Assembly (NCBI RefSeq): GCF_003337355.1 | Contig: NZ_QPJW01000011.1 | Coordinates: 69,271 to 133,270 of the forward strand | Reading direction: 5' to 3' | Length of the DNA stretch: 64,000 nucleotides | Source: Fontibacillus phaseoli | GTDB lineage: Bacteria; Bacillota; Bacilli; Paenibacillales; Paenibacillaceae | In this document: positions 1 through 8,744 of the stretch, piece after piece | Numbering within the stretch: the stretch's first letter is position 1 | Layout of the letters: each line of letters starts with the position of its first letter | Made by a program: the position numbers and the translations under genes | Notes under the pieces: model-generated | Told to the model about the DNA's origin: nothing | What the model saw: the letters and a program-made list of their open reading frames with translations, nothing else | The model's database searches: none

Positions 1-145
1 TATCATTCTGTCGTGAAATTCCTGCACATTTGCAGTATTTACTCTAGTTCCAGAGGAATTAAGCGAAATAAACTGCACTTTTGCAGCAATATATTGGCCC
101 GGCAACCTTTTTCCTCTGAAAACTAGCTAATCTAGCTTACCTGGC

Positions 146-256
146 AACTAGCCATGCTTGCCACCATGCTTGCCACCACGCTTACCCTACCAACCTGGTT
201 AACCCTATAACTAGCCATGCTTTCCGCGATGCTTAACCTACCAACCTAGTTCATCT
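146..256. repeat. Imperfect tandem repeat in non-coding DNA
   Basis: Two degenerate copies of a roughly 50-60 nt unit start with AACTAGCCATGCTT (near 146 and 209) and carry CTACCAACCT near their ends. Shorter echoes (CATGCTTGCCAC twice in a row) sit inside the first copy. No reading frame or RNA family is evident in 1-293. Confidence 0.5.
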
Positions 257-293
257 AGCGTACCTGACTGTGCCCTTGTCTGCCTTTTATCAC

Positions 294-1694
294 TTAAACA
301 TACGAAGTCACGCCGGAGGATGCCGAGTTAATAAAGTAGCGGTTGCGTCCTTCCCGCTTCGCTTCATACATCGCCTCATCCGCTTCCCGGATGAGCTGGT
401 CCAGGTCGCAGGGGCCACCTTCATACACGCATACTCCAATGCTTGGCGTTGCAACGAGCGGATAGCCCTGGTAATGAAAAGGGCTGGAGAGACTGGCGAT
501 AATCCGTTCCGCCACTTTGGAGGCGTGCCTCGCATCGCTATGGGAAAGCAAAAGCAGGAACTCGTCCCCGCCAAGCCTGCAGACCATATCGGTATCCCGA
601 ATATGAGCAGACAGCCTTCCGGCAATCTCCTTCAAGAGCAGATCGCCCGCGCTGTGGCCGAATGCATCGTTGACTTCCTTGAAATTGTCGAGATCGATAA
701 ACATGATCGTCAAAAGGGACGTGCCCTCATGTATGTATTGGTCAAAACGCATATTGAACAACACCCGGTTAGGAAGGCCGGTCAATTCATCGTGGTAAGC
801 CAGGTATTCTACCTGCTCCTCCAGCCTCTTCCGTTCCGTGATATCGATAATGACGCCTTCAAGCCTCTCTAAATGGCCAAGTTCATTAAAATAGGGGTTC
901 CCCCGGATTTGAGTCCACCGATATTCACCGTCTTGATGGACAATCCGGCACTCCGTGACGATGCTTCGTTTGTCCAGGACCATTTCTTTTTGGGCTTGCA
1001 TAATAAGGGGCTTGTCCGCCGGCAATACAATATCGGTCAGAATCCGGTAATCGCCCTTAAAAGCCTCCAACGGCCTACCGCTAATATGAACAATGCCTTC
1101 GGACAGACGCATAATGCCATCGCTCAAATTATACGACCAGGTTGCTATCTCGACATTTTGCAGAATGCTACTGAGCTGGTCTCCGGTTTTTTCGGCCTTC
1201 AGCCAAAGGGATTTGGTGAATTTCGTGAAGAACAAAGAAAACGCGGTTGAAAATAGCCCGAACGTAATGATATAAACTATGTCGCTTCGCTCCACCGCCG
1301 CAAACATTTCATCATGCAATGTGTAAAACATATAGATGGCCGTAGCAAGGTACAAGATGCCGGACAGTAAAACGGCCCTAAAATCGAGATATAAAAGAGT
1401 AAACAAGGGAATGAGTCCCAGAAATATAAAATTAACGAGATAAGGATATTTCAAAGTAAGGCTCAGCAAAAAAACGTAAAGCGACGCCACCATCAAAAAC
1501 ATGGCGAATTCCGGAACGCGGCGGCTTGCCACAAGTACCAGCAAACCAATGCCCAGAAGGAGTCCGACCGGTGGATATAGGACGTATATGCTTTTATCTA
1601 CAATCAGGTTGACTAAGAGCGAAATCAAATAAAAGCTCCAAAGCAGCTTTAGCATCAGCACATTTCGCCGGTGAATTTCTTGTACCCTATTCAT
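294..1694 (-). CDS. Membrane-anchored PAS-GGDEF diguanylate cyclase
   Basis: A 466-residue protein predicted to make cyclic di-GMP from two GTP at the membrane. About five hydrophobic segments fill residues 15-165. A PAS-like sensor domain lies at about 175-290, ending in the usual DITERKRLEEQ linker. The GGDEF domain spans about 295-455, with DELTGLPNR at 302-310 and an intact GGDEF at 375-379. An RxxD inhibitory site (RDTD, 366-369) lies five residues before it, so product inhibition is likely. No EAL or HD-GYP domain follows. A GGAGAG ribosome site precedes the ATG. The gene stands alone, so the sensed signal is unknown. The catalytic assignment is firm because all motif residues are present. 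Confidence 0.93.
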   Translation of the reverse strand: MNRVQEIHRRNVLMLKLLWSFYLISLLVNLIVDKSIYVLYPPVGLLLGIGLLVLVASRRVPEFAMFLMVASLYVFLLSLTLKYPYLVNFIFLGLIPLFTLLYLDFRAVLLSGILYLATAIYMFYTLHDEMFAAVERSDIVYIITFGLFSTAFSLFFTKFTKSLWLKAEKTGDQLSSILQNVEIATWSYNLSDGIMRLSEGIVHISGRPLEAFKGDYRILTDIVLPADKPLIMQAQKEMVLDKRSIVTECRIVHQDGEYRWTQIRGNPYFNELGHLERLEGVIIDITERKRLEEQVEYLAYHDELTGLPNRVLFNMRFDQYIHEGTSLLTIMFIDLDNFKEVNDAFGHSAGDLLLKEIAGRLSAHIRDTDMVCRLGGDEFLLLLSHSDARHASKVAERIIASLSSPFHYQGYPLVATPSIGVCVYEGGPCDLDQLIREADEAMYEAKREGRNRYFINSASSGVTSYV

Positions 1695-1866
1695 GATCCG
1701 TTCACGCTCTCCAAAAATAGTAATAAAGAACTAGTTTCGCTTTCTTCCATATTACACCTTTGGGAATTATAAGGGTACTGTTTTATGAAAAATTCTACTT
1801 CTCCGAAACCGGACTTAAGGGTTGCGGACCCAGCAATCATCAGTCAAAGAACAGCTGCTTGCGAAA

Positions 1867-1938
1867 AATCCCCTCTGAACAACAAGGAAATCCATCTTGT
1901 TTAGATGGGTTCATTCACTTGTTTTCCAAAAGGGGATT
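1867..1938. other. Long imperfect hairpin, terminator-like
   Basis: AATCCCCT (1867-1874) pairs with AGGGGATT (1931-1938). A second partial pairing (AACAAG with CTTGTT) lies inside it, and a CCATCT/AGATGG hairpin (1892-1908) sits at the tip. Read on the minus strand the outer stem is followed by T residues, so it may end transcription of the gene at 2008-2532. The rest of 1695-2007 shows nothing else. Confidence 0.4.
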
Positions 1939-2007
1939 GCCCTGTATTTTCATTCCCTCTGGTTCTCTTTTCCTACTTATGAACCATCTCAAATCGCTTA
2001 GTATACA

Positions 2008-2532
2008 TTAAGGCACATACTGCTGCACAATGCCGGTTACCTGCCCGTTTTCAATTGTCAAATGATACGGAAAAAGGCTAACATCAAAAACGTCGGCGTA
2101 CCGGAGCAGGCTGGCCAGTTTTTCCAGAGTCACCGGCTCATTCCACGAAATCTCGGCATCTTCAACGATGCCAGTACGATCGTAGATTTGCATCAGGACT
2201 TGAGTATTCTTGGCTACCGGATAATGCTCCAGTCGTTCATCCTCATTCACGATATAATAACCGTCCGGCGGGCCGTCGATGCCGGCATCCGGTTCCAACT
2301 TGGCGAATACGGCTTCGGCTTCTTCCCCGGTGTACCATTGTATGGGATCGACCGTGATTTCGCCACCGTCCGACCCGAGATTGAGCCGGTCGATATAGAC
2401 GGTCAAGTGCTGTGTTTCCCGGACGGTGTCCGGTGATTTTTCCGGCTTGGCAGCTCCTGAACTGGACGTAGTTAACGAAGACATTACGACAATAAGGAAT
2501 AAGGGGAGCAGAACCGTCATTAATTTTTTCAT
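2008..2532 (-). CDS. Secreted hypothetical protein
   Basis: A 174-residue protein with a clear N-terminal signal: KK, then a hydrophobic run to about residue 20, then SSGAA. There is no lipobox Cys, so it is probably released or processed by ordinary signal peptidase. The mature part is acidic and includes a DPIQWYTGEEA stretch and a C-terminal predicted strand-rich region ending IVQQYVP. I do not recognise a characterised family. It lies downstream of the purine permease on the same strand, 218 bp away, probably as a separate unit because an AT-rich dyad lies between them. Confidence 0.7.
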   Translation of the reverse strand: MKKLMTVLLPLFLIVVMSSLTTSSSGAAKPEKSPDTVRETQHLTVYIDRLNLGSDGGEITVDPIQWYTGEEAEAVFAKLEPDAGIDGPPDGYYIVNEDERLEHYPVAKNTQVLMQIYDRTGIVEDAEISWNEPVTLEKLASLLRYADVFDVSLFPYHLTIENGQVTGIVQQYVP

Positions 2533-2618
2533 TACAAGGTTCCCGCCTTTCCGGTCTTCATCATGAACTTATGAACGGCAATTCGATACACCGACCGACA
2601 AGTTATAACACACGCTAT

Positions 2619-2671
2619 AAGTATAAATAACCTTTTTTCAAACGTTTAAACACGAAGTATTATTTATACTT
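2619..2671. promoter_or_regulatory. AT-rich inverted repeat
   Basis: AAGTATAAATAA (2619-2630) is matched by TTATTTATACTT (2660-2671), a perfect 12-bp dyad. A small GTTTAAAC palindrome lies in the intervening 29 nt. It lies upstream of the secreted protein gene and could be an operator or a stem-loop; its role is unassigned. Confidence 0.4.
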
Positions 2672-2750
2672 CCATTATATGATCACACTGCCGGAAAAGG
2701 GTCACAACCAGGTTAAATCAGGTAACAAAATCTTATTCTTTGAAGGCGTT

Positions 2751-4043
2751 TTAATGCGCCGGGAAAAACGCCAGTTGGATAACGAAGATCGCCCCAAAGA
2801 CATAGAGCAGCGGATGAACTTCCCGTCCTTTTCCGCTGACGAGCTTCATCACGGGATAGGTGATGAAGCCGATAGCGATGCCGGTCGCGATACTTGCGGT
2901 CAATGGCATCATCAACAAGATAGCGAAGGCAGGAAATGCTTCGTCAAAAGATTTCCACTGAATGCGGGCCAGTCCCTCCATCATAAAGCAACCCACAATG
3001 ATCAGGGCCGGAGCCGTAATGGCCGGCAATGAGGAGATCGCCCCTACGAGCGGCGAAACGAAGATGGACAGCAGGAACAGAACCGACACGACCAGTGAGG
3101 TCAACCCGGTCCGTCCGCCCGCAGCTACCCCGGTTGTCGACTCGATGAACGCAGTCGTTGGGCTCGTGCCGAACATCGAGCCGACCGTCGTCGCCGTCGC
3201 ATCCGCCAGCAGCGCCGATTTGGCACGAGGGAATTCGCCATTCTTCATAGTGCCCGTTTGCTCCGCCACGCCGATCAGGGTACCTGTCGTATCGAACAAC
3301 GTAACGAGCAGGAAGGCGAATACGGTGGAGTATAGCCCTTGGCTAAAAACGCCGGGAATATCCATGTCAAAGAAGACCGGCATCGGCGGAGCCGAAACAA
3401 CGCCGCCGTCAAAATGAAGCTGACCGGTCAGATATCCGATCACCGCGGTCAGCGCCATGCCGATAAAGAGCGCGCCCGGAATACGGCGTGCCATCAGAAC
3501 GAGCGTAACGAAGACGCCGAAAATCGTCAGCAGCGTTACCGAACGGTGCAGGTCGCCGAAGGTAACGAGGTTGTCGGGGCTGGCGACAACGATGCCGGAC
3601 ATTTTCAGGCCGAGAAATGCGATGAACAGGCCGATGCCGGCCGTGATGCCGAATTTGAGCGAATCGGGAATGGCGCGAATCAGCGCTTCCCGGAGCTTGG
3701 TCAGGCTGAGCAGCAGAAACAGTATGCCAGCGATAAACACGGTGCCGAGCACGGTTTGGTAAGTTAAGCCGGTGGATGCGACGACGCTGGTGAAATAAGC
3801 GTTAAGCCCCATCCCCGGAGCGATGGCGATCGGGTGATTGGCGAAAAGCGCCATGAACAGCGTGCCGACGACGGCGGAAATGACCGTTGCCATGAACACC
3901 TGATCGAACGGAATCCCGGCGGCATGCAATACGGCGGGATTGACGACCAGAATGTAAGCCATGGCCAGGAAGGTGGTCACCCCTGCCAGCAGTTCCGTTT
4001 TGACGGTGGTACCATGTTGTTTCAATTTAAAAAATTTATTCAT
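2751..4043 (-). CDS. NCS2 (AzgA-like) purine permease
   Basis: A 430-residue polytopic membrane protein with 12-14 predicted helices, expected to import adenine, guanine or hypoxanthine with protons. Family signatures are the N-terminal TELLAGVTTFLAMAYILVVNP segment, the APGMGLNAYF loop and the GTSPTTAFIEST motif in the second half. These place it with AzgA/PbuG/PbuO permeases rather than the UraA/xanthine branch. The length is typical for the family. A GGGAGAG ribosome site precedes the ATG. I looked for a purine riboswitch in the 5' region and did not find one. The exact purine preference cannot be read from the sequence. Confidence 0.9.
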   Translation of the reverse strand: MNKFFKLKQHGTTVKTELLAGVTTFLAMAYILVVNPAVLHAAGIPFDQVFMATVISAVVGTLFMALFANHPIAIAPGMGLNAYFTSVVASTGLTYQTVLGTVFIAGILFLLLSLTKLREALIRAIPDSLKFGITAGIGLFIAFLGLKMSGIVVASPDNLVTFGDLHRSVTLLTIFGVFVTLVLMARRIPGALFIGMALTAVIGYLTGQLHFDGGVVSAPPMPVFFDMDIPGVFSQGLYSTVFAFLLVTLFDTTGTLIGVAEQTGTMKNGEFPRAKSALLADATATTVGSMFGTSPTTAFIESTTGVAAGGRTGLTSLVVSVLFLLSIFVSPLVGAISSLPAITAPALIIVGCFMMEGLARIQWKSFDEAFPAFAILLMMPLTASIATGIAIGFITYPVMKLVSGKGREVHPLLYVFGAIFVIQLAFFPAH

Positions 4044-4212
4044 ATGGCTCTCCCTTTCTTATGTAAAGCTACTTGTTGTTTAGCCCTCTAGTATTGTCCG
4101 CCTATCCCCTATCGTCGTCAAGCGGCCAAGGATTAATTCCACAGACTGTACAGAATTCAGGGAAATTTTAGCCAGAATAATCTTTTTTTACGGGAAACGA
4201 TATGCGTATCCA

Positions 4213-4302
4213 AAGGTCGCCTTAATTACCGGCGCCAGCCGGGGAATCGGCAAAGCGATCACAGCCGCCTGGCCCCTTCACGCTGACCCGACCCCGACAT
4301 GA
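4213..4302 (+). pseudogene. Fossil N-terminus of a short-chain dehydrogenase
   Basis: Reading from 4213 gives KVALITGASRGIGKAITAA, the NAD(P)-binding beta1-loop-alpha1 of an SDR with the TGxxxGIG signature. The frame then degenerates (WPLHADPTPT) and ends at TGA 4300-4302. There is no start codon or ribosome site, and no catalytic S-Y-K part follows. It is a remnant of about 20 recognisable codons. Confidence 0.75.
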
Positions 4303-4314
4303 GGCCTTGAATTG

Positions 4315-4365
4315 AAAAACCCCGATAAGCACCGCCATGATATGGCGGGCCTATCGGGGTTTTTT
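4315..4365. terminator. Bidirectional intrinsic terminator
   Basis: AAAAACCCCGATA and its complement TATCGGGGTTTTT flank an inner ACCGCCAT/ATGGCGGG stem, with A and T runs on opposite sides. It directly follows the efflux pump gene on the minus strand. Confidence 0.9.
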
Positions 4366-4372
4366 GCTATTT

Positions 4373-5866
4373 TTACTGCTGAGGTTGAGGTTTAGGCTGA
4401 GGCTCGGTCGGATGATACTCGATCGGAGCCTGCGTCCGGCGAAGGAACAAACCGAGCAGGAGCGCTATCAGACCTACGAACATTGAAATCGTAAAAGCAT
4501 CGTGAAGCCCCGCGACCAAAGCGTTCGGCTTTTCCGCCGGATCTTCGGGATTGGCCAAAGCCTGCAAATAACGGGACCGGCCGGAAGAATAAATGCTGAT
4601 AAACAGCGCCGTGCCGATCGCCCCGGACACCTGTTGCAGCGTATTCATGATGGCGGTGCCATGCGGATACATCCGCGGCGGGAGCTGGTTCAGCCCCGTC
4701 GTTTGGCCCGGCATCATCACTAGGGAGATCCCGATGAGAAGCGTAATATGCAGCGTGATTACGATGCCGACCGGCGTGGTGGTCGTTAAGTCTTTCATGA
4801 ACCACAATGTCCCGATAACAATGATCAAGCCGGGTACGATCAGCGCTCTTGGGCCGAATTTATCGAATAACCGCCCGGCAACGGGCGACATCAACCCATT
4901 GATAACGCCGCCGGGCAGCAGGACGAGACCTGCCACGAACGGAGTCAGAAGCAGCGCCCCCTGCAAATACATCGGCAGCAGAATCAGCGTGGAGAACAGC
5001 GTCATCATCATAACCATCAGCAACGCAGCTGCAAGCGCGAACATCGGATACTTGAACACCCGGACATCCAGGGTCGGTTCTTTAACCGACAACTGCCGCC
5101 ATACAAACAAGGCCAGTGCAACAAAGCCCGCGATCAGGCAAGTGTAGACGACCGGATCGGACCAGCCCTCCCCTTCCCCGGCATGACTGAAGCCATAGAC
5201 GATTCCGCCAAAACCGACCGTGGACAGCAGAATCGATATGAGATCCACTTTCGGTCTGGAAAGCTCGGATACATTCCGCAAATAAACGGCGGCAAACAGA
5301 ATCGAAAATACGGCTAAAGGAATGACGATGAAGAACAACCAGCGCCAGTTCAACGAATCGAGAATCAGGCCGGACAGCGTCGGGCCGATCGCCGGACCGA
5401 ACATGATGACGAGGCCGATGGTCCCCATCGCCGCGCCTCTTTTTTCCGGGGGATAAATCGTAAGGATCGTATTCATCATAACCGGAAGCAAAAGCCCTGT
5501 TCCGATCGCCTGAATAATCCGTCCGGTCAGCAGGACGCCAAAGGAAGGAGCGATGCCGCACACGATTGTACCGACTAAGAATAAAATCATGGCCGACAGG
5601 AACATTTGTCTTGTGGTAAACCATTGTATCAGTAAGGCCGTAATCGGGACCAGAATACCGATCACCAGCATATAAACCGTAGATAACCATTGAATGGTTG
5701 AAGGGCTAACGTGCAGTTCGCCCATAAGATCCGTATAAGCTACGTTCAAGAGGGTCTCGTTCAGAATCGAGACGAACGCACCGATAATGAGTGCAATCGT
5801 AATCGGAAGCCTTCGAATCCCCTGGGGTTGGGCGGAATGATCCGCGCCCATTGTGCCAACATTCAT
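4373..5866 (-). CDS. lmrB: DHA2-family MFS multidrug efflux pump, LmrB-like
   Basis: A 497-residue MFS protein of the 14-helix DHA2 group, expected to export drugs with proton antiport. As I recall Bacillus subtilis LmrB (lincomycin/puromycin efflux), the match is close at LNVAYTDLM, STVQWL-like, FTTRQMF, PPEKRGAAMG, LVIMFGPAIGP, LPGGVINGLMSPVAGRLFDK and QLPPRMYPHGTAIMNTLQQ. The C-terminus is a proline/glutamine-rich tail. A GGAGGA ribosome site is well placed before the ATG. The TetR gene of the LmrA/YxaF type lies just upstream on the same strand, as in B. subtilis, with a matching operator between them. The substrate is inferred from homology only. Confidence 0.88.
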   Translation of the reverse strand: MNVGTMGADHSAQPQGIRRLPITIALIIGAFVSILNETLLNVAYTDLMGELHVSPSTIQWLSTVYMLVIGILVPITALLIQWFTTRQMFLSAMILFLVGTIVCGIAPSFGVLLTGRIIQAIGTGLLLPVMMNTILTIYPPEKRGAAMGTIGLVIMFGPAIGPTLSGLILDSLNWRWLFFIVIPLAVFSILFAAVYLRNVSELSRPKVDLISILLSTVGFGGIVYGFSHAGEGEGWSDPVVYTCLIAGFVALALFVWRQLSVKEPTLDVRVFKYPMFALAAALLMVMMMTLFSTLILLPMYLQGALLLTPFVAGLVLLPGGVINGLMSPVAGRLFDKFGPRALIVPGLIIVIGTLWFMKDLTTTTPVGIVITLHITLLIGISLVMMPGQTTGLNQLPPRMYPHGTAIMNTLQQVSGAIGTALFISIYSSGRSRYLQALANPEDPAEKPNALVAGLHDAFTISMFVGLIALLLGLFLRRTQAPIEYHPTEPQPKPQPQQ

Positions 5867-6023
5867 TTTATAACTTCCTCCAGACTTATCCAGGGTATAT
5901 TTTTCTGTCTATAGTAGTAGTCTCTATGTGAACAAGACAAACCGTCAGCCGTCAGTCAGAGGCTAAGCATCGGCCTTGCGAATTTAGTTTATGTTTAATC
6001 GGCATATTAATTCAACCTATAAT

Positions 6024-6041
6024 TAGACCGTTCTATATTTA
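6024..6041 (-). promoter_or_regulatory. LmrA/QdoR-type operator upstream of the efflux pump
   Basis: On the minus strand this 18-mer reads TAAATATAGAACGGTCTA. It agrees at 16 of 18 positions with the LmrA/QdoR box as I recall it (AWTATAtagaNYGgTCTA). It lies between the tetR stop and the lmrB-like start. Confidence 0.65.
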
Positions 6042-6070
6042 AAATTTGAAATAATAGGGGTGCGAAAACG

Positions 6071-6640
6071 CTACTTCCGGAACAATCTCGGAACCATTTC
6101 CGAAGCAATCCGCAGCGGATCGCTGCTTTTTTGGGTCAAGCTCATAATAACCGAGCCTTCTATGATCGCGTTGATCATCACCGACAGCTCACGCGCCTCT
6201 TCACTCGAATATCCGGCGGACGCAAATTTCTTTTGGAACTCGGAACCCCAGCACTCATAGGCGCTGCTGCAGGCCTGGCGAATCGTTTCGTTACATTTGG
6301 CGGTTTCATGGGCGATTATGCCGATCGGTACTCCAAGCGCCTCCCCATGTTCAAACTGCTCCGTCAAAAGAGCGAACATGCTCTGAACGGCCTCTATCGG
6401 ATCGGAAACCGATTGAAACACGTCTTGAAGCTTCATGCGTGCCATATTTTGCGTGTACTGAATGGCTTCGCAAGCGAGTTGTTCCTTTCCTTCGGGAAAA
6501 TGATAATAAAGCGAGCCCTTCGGAGCTCCGCTGAGTTGGGTGATCTGATTCAGCCCGGTGGCATTGTAGCCTTGATTCGATAGCAGCTTGGCTGTCGTCT
6601 CAATCAGGGTTTTGCGGGTAAGATTCTGGTTTGGCATCAT
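6071..6640 (-). CDS. lmrA: TetR-family repressor, LmrA/YxaF type
   Basis: A repressor of 189 residues from the chosen ATG at 6640, which has GAGG five bases upstream; in-frame ATGs also exist at 6637 and 6661. The N-terminal TetR HTH reads TAKLLSNQGYNATGLNQI, then SGAPKGSLYYHFPEGKEQLA, nearly the wording of B. subtilis LmrA. The C-terminal ligand domain retains the family stretches GVPIGIIAHETA and MINAIIEGSVIMSLTQKSSDPL. It very probably represses itself and the downstream efflux pump, releasing DNA when a drug or flavonoid-like ligand binds. Candidate operators lie in both promoter regions. Confidence 0.9.
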   Translation of the reverse strand: MMPNQNLTRKTLIETTAKLLSNQGYNATGLNQITQLSGAPKGSLYYHFPEGKEQLACEAIQYTQNMARMKLQDVFQSVSDPIEAVQSMFALLTEQFEHGEALGVPIGIIAHETAKCNETIRQACSSAYECWGSEFQKKFASAGYSSEEARELSVMINAIIEGSVIMSLTQKSSDPLRIASEMVPRLFRK

Positions 6641-6669
6641 ACTAACCTCGCGTCTCATCATAAATTAAA

Positions 6670-6687
6670 CCAATCGGTCTATATAAT
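6670..6687 (-). promoter_or_regulatory. Second LmrA/QdoR-type operator, tetR promoter
   Basis: Minus-strand ATTATATAGACCGATTGG matches the recalled box at 14 of 18 positions, with a perfect left part (ATTATATAGACCG). Its position just upstream of tetR suggests autorepression. Confidence 0.5.
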
Positions 6688-6766
6688 TTAGTTTAAATTT
6701 GATGCACTGTCAAGAAACAATTCGGGACAAGTGCCGAGTCGTTCTCCTGTCTTTGTAAAATCAAAC

Positions 6767-6805
6767 AGCCGTTCCGGATCTCCCTCAGGATAAGCCGGAA
6801 CGGCT
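6767..6805. terminator. Intrinsic terminator after aldo/keto reductase
   Basis: AGCCGTTCCGG pairs with CCGGAACGGCT across a 17-nt loop. On the minus strand it is followed by a T-rich stretch. It sits just past the reductase stop codon. Confidence 0.75.
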
Positions 6806-6833
6806 GATAAAAGTTCGTTAAGTGTTATGCAAA

Positions 6834-7811
6834 TTACCAGGCGTAAGCCTTCGGCGCCTCTCCGCCGGGCCCCGGGAAAATCTCATCCAGCGCCTTCAGC
6901 GTATCTTCGCTCAGCTCCACCTCGACGACGCGCAGCGTATCTTCGAACTGCTGAAGCGTGCGCGGTCCGATGATCGGCGCGGTAACCGCCGGATTAGCCA
7001 GCGTCCAGGCCAGCGCGACGGTCGCTTCCGCCTCGCCGAGCTCCTTGCAAAGCGCGGTGAACCGTTCCAACTGCGGGCGCAGCTTCTCCAGGCGTTCACC
7101 CTGCTTTGCGGTCCGCGAGCCCGGCTGCGGGTTCCAGTTGCCGCCGAGGAGGCCTCCGTCCAGCGGGCTCCACGGAATGACACCGATGCCAAGGTCCTCG
7201 GCGGCCGGCAGGACCTCCAGCTCCGGCAAGCGGCAGAGCAGGCTATATTTATGCTGCTCTGAGACGAGTCCCAGCAGGCTATGATTTTTCGCTTCGTATT
7301 GGGCTTTGACCAAATCGCGGCCGGCAAAATTACTGGCGCCGACATAACCGATCTTTCCTTGTTTTAACGCAATGTCGAAGGCGTTCCACAATTCATCCCA
7401 GGATACGCTCCGGTCCACATGATGCATCTGGTACAGTTCGATATGATCGGTTTGCAGGCGGCGCAGCGAATCCTCCAGATGACGGCGGATTTTATAGGCG
7501 GACAATCCGTGTCCCCCGTTCGGGTCCGCGTTCGGATCGCCCATGCCTCCGTATACCTTCGTAGCGAGTACGACCTTATCCCTTCTTCCGCCACCCTGGG
7601 CAAACCAGCGTCCGATAATTTCCTCGGTCCAGCCCCGGTGCGGCGTTCCGCCGTAAACATTGGCCGTATCAAAAAAATTCACCCCGGCATCCAGCGCCGC
7701 GTCCATAATTTTGAACGCTTCCCGTTCCTCCGTGCTCGGTCCGAAATTCATCGTCCCCAGACACAATCGGCTGACATTCAAGCCGCTTCTTCCCAATTTC
7801 GCATACTTCAT
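6834..7811 (-). CDS. Aldo/keto reductase
   Basis: A 325-residue cytosolic NADPH-dependent oxidoreductase with a TIM-barrel fold. The catalytic tetrad is visible as D48 and Y53 (FFDTANVYGG), K85 (LATKVYGG) and H130 (YQMHHVD). The C-terminal cofactor region (APIIGPRTLQQFEDTLR) is intact. The length and the N-terminal KLGRSGLNVSRLCLGTMNFG are typical of the AKR branch that reduces aldehydes and methylglyoxal-like compounds. The physiological substrate is not evident. A GAGGAGG site precedes the ATG. It is monocistronic, with its own terminator. Confidence 0.9.
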   Translation of the reverse strand: MKYAKLGRSGLNVSRLCLGTMNFGPSTEEREAFKIMDAALDAGVNFFDTANVYGGTPHRGWTEEIIGRWFAQGGGRRDKVVLATKVYGGMGDPNADPNGGHGLSAYKIRRHLEDSLRRLQTDHIELYQMHHVDRSVSWDELWNAFDIALKQGKIGYVGASNFAGRDLVKAQYEAKNHSLLGLVSEQHKYSLLCRLPELEVLPAAEDLGIGVIPWSPLDGGLLGGNWNPQPGSRTAKQGERLEKLRPQLERFTALCKELGEAEATVALAWTLANPAVTAPIIGPRTLQQFEDTLRVVEVELSEDTLKALDEIFPGPGGEAPKAYAW

Positions 7812-7928
7812 TGCAACAACCTCCTCGATATATGATGGCTGGCATTAACTGAAGCAAACTGCCCTTCCATTATATACCTCGCAGAGGTCTTGGACAAAAT
7901 ATCCGGTTGCAATGCTGGATTTTGAGAT

Positions 7929-8570
7929 TTATTTTACCGGTTGACGTAAAATCGTTCTCAGCCTGTCCGGGGCGGTCTTGCGGTAATCGCTCAAGTAAAT
8001 TTCGTGATGCTTCCCGACCGGAGTAAAGCCATGCTCCTCAATATAGCTATGAATTTGTGCCAGCGTTCGAGGCTCATCGGTAAATGGACCCTGATGCAGC
8101 ATTTGTACGCAGGAGCCTTCTTCCATATTTTCAAAAGCCACCTGATGTAATTTCTCGGAAGTACCCGGGGAAGTCTGGCCCTGCTTGGCCAACGCCTGAT
8201 TTCTCGCCTTCTCTACAGCCTCAGCCGTTACATAATCAGGTTGGCGGATCAACAACTTCCAGTGCCATTCCTCTCTGGGAACAGCCAGCGCATCTTTAAA
8301 GGAATCTACTTTACTCTCAACCCACCACAAACCTTCCAGTTTGGCTACAACAAAGTCTTCTCCCGTCTGCTTGTAAATTCCTTTAATTCCATAGGCCAGC
8401 TTGTACAAAGACTCCGTTGCGGTTGCAAAAGCCTTGCTGTCAGGTGAACCGTATCCGGTCAAAGCGAGGTAATTATAGGGTGGCAGCGTGAGATACTCAG
8501 GATGGCGTGCGGCGGTATAATAGGCGGTGTCCGCCTTGGTTAAATCCAGTTTTCCAGTTTGCTGTTTCAT
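7929..8570 (-). CDS. GyrI-like small-molecule-binding protein
   Basis: A 213-residue stand-alone effector-binding protein of the GyrI-like (SOUL-related) fold. The typical opening is LDLTKADTAYYTAARHPEYLTLPPYNYLAL. The ligand-pocket signature KLHQVAFENMEEGSCVQMLHQGPF appears in the second half, and the end is HHEIYLSDYRKTAPDRLRTILRQPV. I chose the ATG at 8570 because AGGAGGTCACC lies directly upstream; the frame stays open to 8720 but that extension covers a hairpin and has no ribosome site. Such proteins bind amphipathic or toxic small molecules; no partner regulator is adjacent. Confidence 0.82.
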   Translation of the reverse strand: MKQQTGKLDLTKADTAYYTAARHPEYLTLPPYNYLALTGYGSPDSKAFATATESLYKLAYGIKGIYKQTGEDFVVAKLEGLWWVESKVDSFKDALAVPREEWHWKLLIRQPDYVTAEAVEKARNQALAKQGQTSPGTSEKLHQVAFENMEEGSCVQMLHQGPFTDEPRTLAQIHSYIEEHGFTPVGKHHEIYLSDYRKTAPDRLRTILRQPVK

Positions 8571-8621
8571 TCGAGGTGACCTCCTTGGTTGTTTTAGGGA
8601 TATTTCTATCTTAAAGGAAAG

Positions 8622-8645
8622 ACCCTGACAGCAGCCTGTCAGGGT
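8622..8645. other. Hairpin in the 5' region of the GyrI-like gene
   Basis: ACCCTGACAG and CTGTCAGGGT form a perfect stem around CAGC. On the minus strand it falls about 50 nt before the start codon; on the plus strand it is followed by TTTT. It could act as a leader attenuator or a short terminator. Confidence 0.45.
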
Positions 8646-8744
8646 TTTCGGCTCAAAATCTATATCTCTTAAGTCTCCCAAATTATGGCCAACTTCGTGT
8701 AAAATATCGATTAGAAGCAATTCATTGGTGGGTGGGTGAAGTCC

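Noticed and set aside
1695..2007. Cyclic di-GMP riboswitch linked to the diguanylate cyclase gene
   Set aside because: The structured element lies far upstream of the start and lacks the tetraloop/receptor signatures of known classes.
1760..2011. 83-codon frame in the intergenic hairpin region
   Set aside because: It lacks a ribosome site, spans the hairpin element and overlaps the end of the opposite gene.
4044..4212. Purine riboswitch upstream of the NCS2 permease
   Set aside because: No three-way-junction core or conserved loop sequences could be found on the minus strand.
8571..8720. 50-residue N-terminal extension of the GyrI-like protein
   Set aside because: It covers a perfect hairpin and lacks a ribosome site, while AGGAGG lies before the internal ATG at 8570.
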